A stretch of 64,000 nucleotides of DNA from Erythroxylum novogranatense. Its lineage: Eukaryota > Streptophyta > Magnoliopsida > Malpighiales > Erythroxylaceae. The notes under the pieces were generated by a model, which saw only the letters and a list, made by a program, of their open reading frames with translations, searched no databases and was not told the DNA's origin. A program made the position numbers and the translations under genes. This document shows, one piece after another, positions 58,861 through 64,000 of this stretch (its first letter is position 1; every line of letters begins with the position of its first letter). The stretch is from assembly GCA_029891385.1 (NCBI GenBank), contig CM057227.1, positions 60,141,567-60,205,566 of the forward strand, read 5' to 3'.

Positions 58861-60829
58861 CGATGGCTACTCGGGTCACAATAACTATTTTGTTTTATGC
58901 ATTCATGCAATGGAATGCATCTCTCACAATTACTTATCCCATCCAATCACTTTCTCATAACATCGGATCTTAGTCCGACAATCCACATTAAAGTGGAGCA
59001 TTTCACAATTTCATTTATAACTAATATGCTTTTACCAATTACATATTTACACATCATTCTTCCAATTGACAGTCAATAGCACTTCTATACTCAAATCAAT
59101 ATCACAATCATCGGACCGTGGTCTAGCATTCCACATTAAAGTGGAGCATTTCACAATTTCATTTATGTGCCAATACACGATTAATAATCATATTCACATA
59201 CAATTAACACTTCAATATCTCATTCATATAGCACCTTCATCGGACCTTCATTGTACAAATTTTAACAATCAAGACACATTCATAATTAGTCATAATCACT
59301 CAGTGTATAACGTAAACAAAACAAACAATAAGGTAAGACCATCTAGGTCTACTCACAGTACGCTCCAAAATAGCATTTGCTTCCCAATTCTGGAACGTTA
59401 GCATGTGGACACTTGACCTGCACCACCTATTTATGCAAGGCATACATTAAACACTCATCATCTCTTTTCTAACCTCATATGATCTCATAACATCAAATCC
59501 CCATTCATAGCTTAGCAATTTAAACATATATACACATTTAGGCATATTGCCCATTTACACAAAAACCATAAATATATATTACCCACCTAGATGGCTTGCA
59601 AAACTTTGAGTCAAATTTGTCTTTCCCCTTGTTCTTGGGTAGGATTCTCTTAGTTTCTTAATACAAACCAAATCTCACTCAATAGAAATCCACTTAAAAA
59701 TCCCACAATGAAAAATCTCCAAAATTGAGTCTAGAACATTTAAACACAACCAACTTCTAAACTCCATAAGCTAGAATCTTTCCAAAAATCCAAAAGAGTC
59801 AAAAAGATCTTACCTTGATTCTTCACCAAAAAGAGATCTTTAGCTCAAATGGAAGCTCTTTTCTTCCTCTTACATTTTCTCTTCTTGCACAACTTTAAAA
59901 TCTCTCTTGAAGGCTAAGGAAATTAAAACCCTAGCTTGTTCTCTCTTCTTTCTCTCTCTCATTCTTTTTCATGTTTCTCTCGAATCTTCTCATTCCCGTA
60001 GTTCTTCTCCATTTATAAGCAGGACAACACTTCTTTTTCCAATTATGCCATTAATGAGTGAGAATTGTCTAATTTGCCCTTTTCATTAAACCTTATGTCT
60101 TTTGTCTTTAAGTGTCTTGCCCATTGTACCCTTGAATAGTCTAACATAACACTTTCTTCCAAAATATATCCCCCATTGTCTTGAGTTTCTAAAGCCACCG
60201 AAACTATTCAATTTGGTTCAGTGATTCAAAAGATATGCTTCAAACATTTTGGACTGTTCTTGTCCATACAGCATACTATACATAACTTCCATAAGAATTT
60301 TAGACATCCTAGAGACTGAATCAGATTCCAAGTCCTTCATACCATTTGTAGTTCCATGTCTCTATTTCATCACGAATCAGAAATCACCTCATTTTGATTT
60401 TTACAAATCAAGATATCCTCAAAACACTGAAGTATGTTCAGTGGGATAACACCAGTTCATATCCTTTAAGAGCACCCTCACTATACCCGTCTTACTCTTT
60501 TCACTTAATCTCTCTCCATACAATTTAGATAACTTCTATTTTTGGTGGAGATATATATAAAGTTCTTACAAATCCAAAGGTTCAAGAATCAAGTCATTTG
60601 GAGGTCTAGAGAAGAAGTTATGGCTAAAACAATCCAACATGTTCACATCCTCACCTGAAATGTACATGTCTCAGTACGAATGCCATAACTTTTGCTACAG
60701 AAGTCCTATTGACTTCGTTTTTAGACCATTGGAAAGAATAATTCAATAAATACAACTTCTATGAAGACCTCAAAGGCTAATTCTATCTTCTACATTCAGT
60801 ATCATCTCATTTTTATATCGTCTTCTTTT

Positions 60830-61195
60830 TGCGTCTGCTTTTTGTGTCTGTACATGTCTCAGTGAGAATGCTATAACTTTTGCTAAAGATGTCCGATTGA
60901 CTTTGTTTTTAAACCATTGGAAAGAGGACTTCTGGATCTAAAACTTTCATGAAGACCTTGAAGGCCAATTCTATCTCCTAACTTCTGTATCGTCTCACTT
61001 TTGCATCATCTCATTTTCTGCGTCTACTTTTCTGCGTCTCATTTTCTGCGTCTGTTTTTCTGCGTCTGCTTTTCTACGTCTGCTTTTCTATATCTGCTTT
61101 TCTACGTCTACTTTTCTACGTCTGTTTTTCTGCATCTACTTTTCTGCGTCTGCTTTTTTGCGTCTGCTTTCCTGCGTCTGTTTTTTTTTTCATCC
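60830..61195. repeat. CGTCTGCTTTT minisatellite island in G
   Basis: A 14-bp phrase TTTTCTGCGTCTGC is repeated about 13 times at 61005-61185 (forms CTACGTCTACTTTT and so on), with an outlying copy at about 60820-60850. It lies in the U3 of LTR G, where the other giant LTRs have their islands. Confidence 0.8.
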
Positions 61196-62106
61196 AGAAC
61201 GTCTCCACTTATAAGACACATAACTTTTGACTCCGATGTCCAAAATTTACAAACTTTATACCGTTGGAAAGATAAAAGAATTATATACAACTTTTCAGAA
61301 GGAAATTTTGCCAAAATCCATATTTATCAATCCCAAATTTTCCCCTAAATTCTGAAGACAAATTTTTCATTCATACACCAACACTGCACCCAATTCTTCA
61401 CTTCATGACAATATTTGGGACTCTTAGACACAGAATTGAAATTTGTTGTCTTCATACAAAATGTAGCCTTATATCTCTAGTTTAATTCAAATTAAGAATC
61501 ATCTCATTTGGACAACCACAGAAAACGTTATGGTTAAAAGACTGAAGCATATTCAGTGAATATTGTCCAGATCACTACCAAACTTGTTTCTAAATCTTTC
61601 CTTCTCACAACTCATAATAAAATCACTCTTTCTACTCCTTCTATTCCTTATCTTCAATAAAATCACATTAATATCAATTATACCTGGAAGTTGTCAATGA
61701 ATGCATGTACCACTTTTTATGCGAAAGCATTTCGTATCTATGTGCTTATATGCTAGCATGATGCATGAGCAAGAAAATGCATTTCCTTAACCTCTCTTTG
61801 AGTTCACAAATACCGAAAGTTCGGGTACTAACCCTTAATAAGGGGACGGGATGTTACACATTATCCCTTCCATAACTAAAATTGGTATAATCACTCCAAA
61901 CTTGGTTATAAGATTGGGAATATAAGCTATAAGAAAAAATTACTTCTATCCATGAATTTTTTTAACACACAAACACTAAATAAAAAGTGAAAAGATCATA
62001 AAATTACTAAAAAGAAACTAGTTTTGAACAAATATGTACAAAACAACAATTAAAATTAAGAACAAAAACTAAAGCACCACAATCACTGGCAACAACACCA
62101 AAATTA

Positions 62107-63400
62107 TAGTATCATATTGTAATACAGCACAAAATAAGTAGACCTAAAACTATAACTAGTGGTAAGTCTAGGTTGATCCCAAAGAGAGTGTTCGATTAGC
62201 TTTTGTTATGAAAATAAACGATGTTTAGGTTATAGGGTTTTGTTTTTCAAACAAGAAAATAAAATGAAACTAAACTAACGTAAGCAAATTAAATCAAACA
62301 TGAAAATGAAAAAAGTGATGAATTTATAGCAATTATTAATTGTAGGTTAATGGTTAACGATAAGCTCTATTAACCCAATTTTCCCTTAGTTCATGTTTAA
62401 TTAAGAGAAACTCATTAATAAAATATAGCTATCAAATAACCTAGGATAAGCTCTCCAGATTTAATTGGACAGTTGCATTATGAGTTAGAAAAATAGATTA
62501 ATTATGGTAACATCCATATATGCTCGAGTCATTTAACCTAGGTTACATTATCCCTAATGATTAGACTCCAATCGAAAACACAACAATTACAAAATGTATC
62601 CCTAATGATTCAATATCAGTAGTCACCATAAACAAATCTCAATATAACAATTATGAATTATATTGAACACATTAAGATCATCTTTAAACAATATCCAAAT
62701 AATAAATATAGGATAGCATGATTAGTTCCTAACACAAAAAGAATACAATACACATGAAGAGATGCTCAAAATGTGACTTCAGCTTTGATATCCCTTATGA
62801 ATTGGAGTAAGGAGGATTAGGCCTCCATGGGTCTCTAAAAATGCAAACTTTTGTGGCCCCTCTTGTTTCCCAAATGATTCATAAAACTCATAATTTTATA
62901 TCATCATAACATATCTATTTATATTAAAAACTAGGGTTTTGGTGCTAAGAGTAAAAGTCATGGGCGTGACTATGTTGCTCACAGCCTTAAATGCCTTAGT
63001 TGAAGCTCAAGATTATGAATGCCCTAGTTAAGGCTCATGGTTGTGAGCCTCCTTTGCATAGGCATGAAATTGGTGTCACGCCCATATAAAATGAGTCATT
63101 GGCATGCCATGACATTCTAAGTTATGGTCGTGAGATGTTATACACCATATCCCCTTTATGTTTTTGCATTTTCTTGTCCCCTTTTTCTCTAATCCTTCTC
63201 CTTTTTGTTCTATGAAGATAAAGGACTGTGAATCTCAAGAAGACCGAGAAAAAAATATTATGCTTTCATTTCACTTTAGCTCTTTCGATTCTGAATTGTA
63301 CCTAAAACCAAATATGACCTAAAGTGAATGTCTTAAGCATTTCATAGGATTAATCACTAAAGGTTATGGAATAAATGTATAAGCAATCAAGCACATATCA
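62107..63400 (-). repeat. 5' LTR of L
   Basis: Decayed match to the LTR of H over most of its length, about 450 bp shorter. Preserves the AAACATGAATTAAAGTGAATATC-like block and the ATTAAGCACATATCA end. Confidence 0.65.
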
Positions 63401-64000
63401 CAAGGTCTATCTTGTCTAAGTACTAGCAAAGGCTCCTAATCATAGAAGACATAACATCAAAACTAAAGGAAAACTAGAATATTAAAAGAAACATGATGAA
63501 ATCCCTTTTAATCTTCAATAAATCCACTTTAGATAATTGAAAATCCACTCTGAATATGTTTCCTCGCTTATTATTTGTTCTCTTTATCATCTTAGGTTGT
63601 CAATTTGGTTTCTCAAGACTCCTCCTTGCTTTTCCTCTTAATTTTTCATTTTATAGTTCAAAATTTAGGTTTCTAGGTGGTACACGATCATTAATATAGT
63701 TGTGTTAATGATCGAATTAATTAAAAATCATGAAACCCTCGAATTTGGAATGAACATGAACATGTTGCTCTCCAACATGATCATGTTGATGATCGCATAA
63801 TGATTTAAGACTTTAGGAACACTTATTTTGCATAAAAAAATGAACATGTTTATACATATGGGAATCAACACACATATATTGGTGCCTATATTGATCTCCA
63901 TCAACTTTAAAACTTAGTCAAAACATATCCAAATCACCCCAAACTTGTCTCAATTCTTTCCTTTTGCCCCATATAAGTCAATTACAACATAAAAACATAA
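63401..64000. other. Unassigned right edge
   Basis: AT-rich DNA with no supportable gene. It contains short inverted phrases (ACGATCATTAATATAG and GTTAATGATCGAATT; AACATGATCATGTTGATGATCG). Probably more old repeat; not identified. Confidence 0.3.

Larger units (their letters stand above)
57618..61858 (-). mobile_element. Element G: giant solo LTR (4.2 kb), distinct subfamily
   Basis: Perfect TSD CATTA (57613-57617, 61859-61863). Ends TGTAACACCCC and GGGATGTTACA on the plus strand, the TGTAACA type of end. On the minus strand: short-repeat island 60830-61195, TATAAAT (about 60012-60019), purine-rich leader (CT-rich on plus, 59850-60010), donor (complement of 59809-59815), several CGGAC/GTCC hairpins (58485, 58964, 59110), tandem repeats 58229-58348 and 58764-58860, acceptor-like TTTTTCAG at about 58011-58018. 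No PBS or PPT adjoins, so it is a solo LTR. No protein gene. Confidence 0.85.
56880..63400 (-). mobile_element. Element L: decayed relative of H, split by G
   Basis: 56880-57617 and 61859-62106 match the interior of H (for example GGATAGGGCCTTAG near 56969, and the gag-like block). 62107-63400 matches the LTR of H, with GTGGTAAGTCTAGGTTGATCCCA at its start and AAGCACATATCA at its end. The decayed PBS reads TGGTGTTGTTGCCAGTGATT on the minus strand (within 62081-62106), against TGGCGCCGTTGCCGGGGA in H: nearly every CpG has become TG or CA. Only the 5' LTR is visible; the 3' side is truncated near 56880. Confidence 0.7.

Noticed and set aside
61001..61348. 115-aa ORF with repeated Cys/Phe phrases, and its antisense
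   Set aside because: A translation of the 14-bp minisatellite in G; not a membrane protein.

Overview
The window looks like nuclear DNA of a flowering plant, probably a eudicot, from a retrotransposon-rich (heterochromatin-like) region. It is AT-rich and I recognise no cellular gene, rRNA or functional tRNA. Almost everything is LTR retrotransposons nested in each other. I delimited most of them from LTR ends, primer-binding sites (PBS), polypurine tracts (PPT) and 5-bp target-site duplications (TSD). Lineage names rest on protein and PBS/PPT motifs recognised by eye, not on a search.

Layout. (A) 1-2218: the visible end of a giant LTR, minus strand. 2219-3702: old unassigned repeat-like DNA. 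(B) 3703-8123: giant solo LTR, plus strand. (J) 8398-54891: one Angela/Tork-like Ty1-copia element, plus strand, about 46.5 kb long because others landed in it. C (8735-12443) is in its 5' LTR. H (14804-20961), an Athila-type derivative with only a gag-like ORF, is in its leader. A tRNA-like/SINE-like dimer (21402-21883) sits at the gag start. K (23098-36797), a SIRE-type copia on the minus strand with an extra 3' ORF, is in pol and itself carries giant LTR D (28663-32873). F (39226-52949), a giant-LTR element with a 0.76 kb interior, is in the RNase H region and carries E (39278-43986). J's RNase H end and 3' LTR follow (52950-54891). 54892-56880: unassigned. (L) 56880-63400: a decayed relative of H, split by giant solo LTR G (57618-61858). 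63401-64000: unassigned.

The coding parts of J, K, H and L are broken by stops and frameshifts, so none looks autonomous. The most unusual material is the giant-LTR family (A, B, C, D, E, F, G; 3.6-4.6 kb per LTR). These LTRs carry no convincing protein gene but share an ordered architecture: about 180-bp modules in U3, a hypervariable short-repeat/palindrome island, a TATA-like motif, a purine-rich leader ending in an AAG/GTAAG-type splice donor, hairpins whose stems change in a compensatory way between copies, a polypyrimidine-AG acceptor inside a large hairpin, a CGGAC-loop-GTCCG hairpin, and a 24-nt hairpin at the last bases of the LTR next to the PBS. F shows how the family can exist as an element: two giant LTRs, a PBS, a PPT and only the last codons of a chromovirus-like polyprotein. 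C and E share an odd LTR-PBS-short LTR tail arrangement inside intact TSDs.
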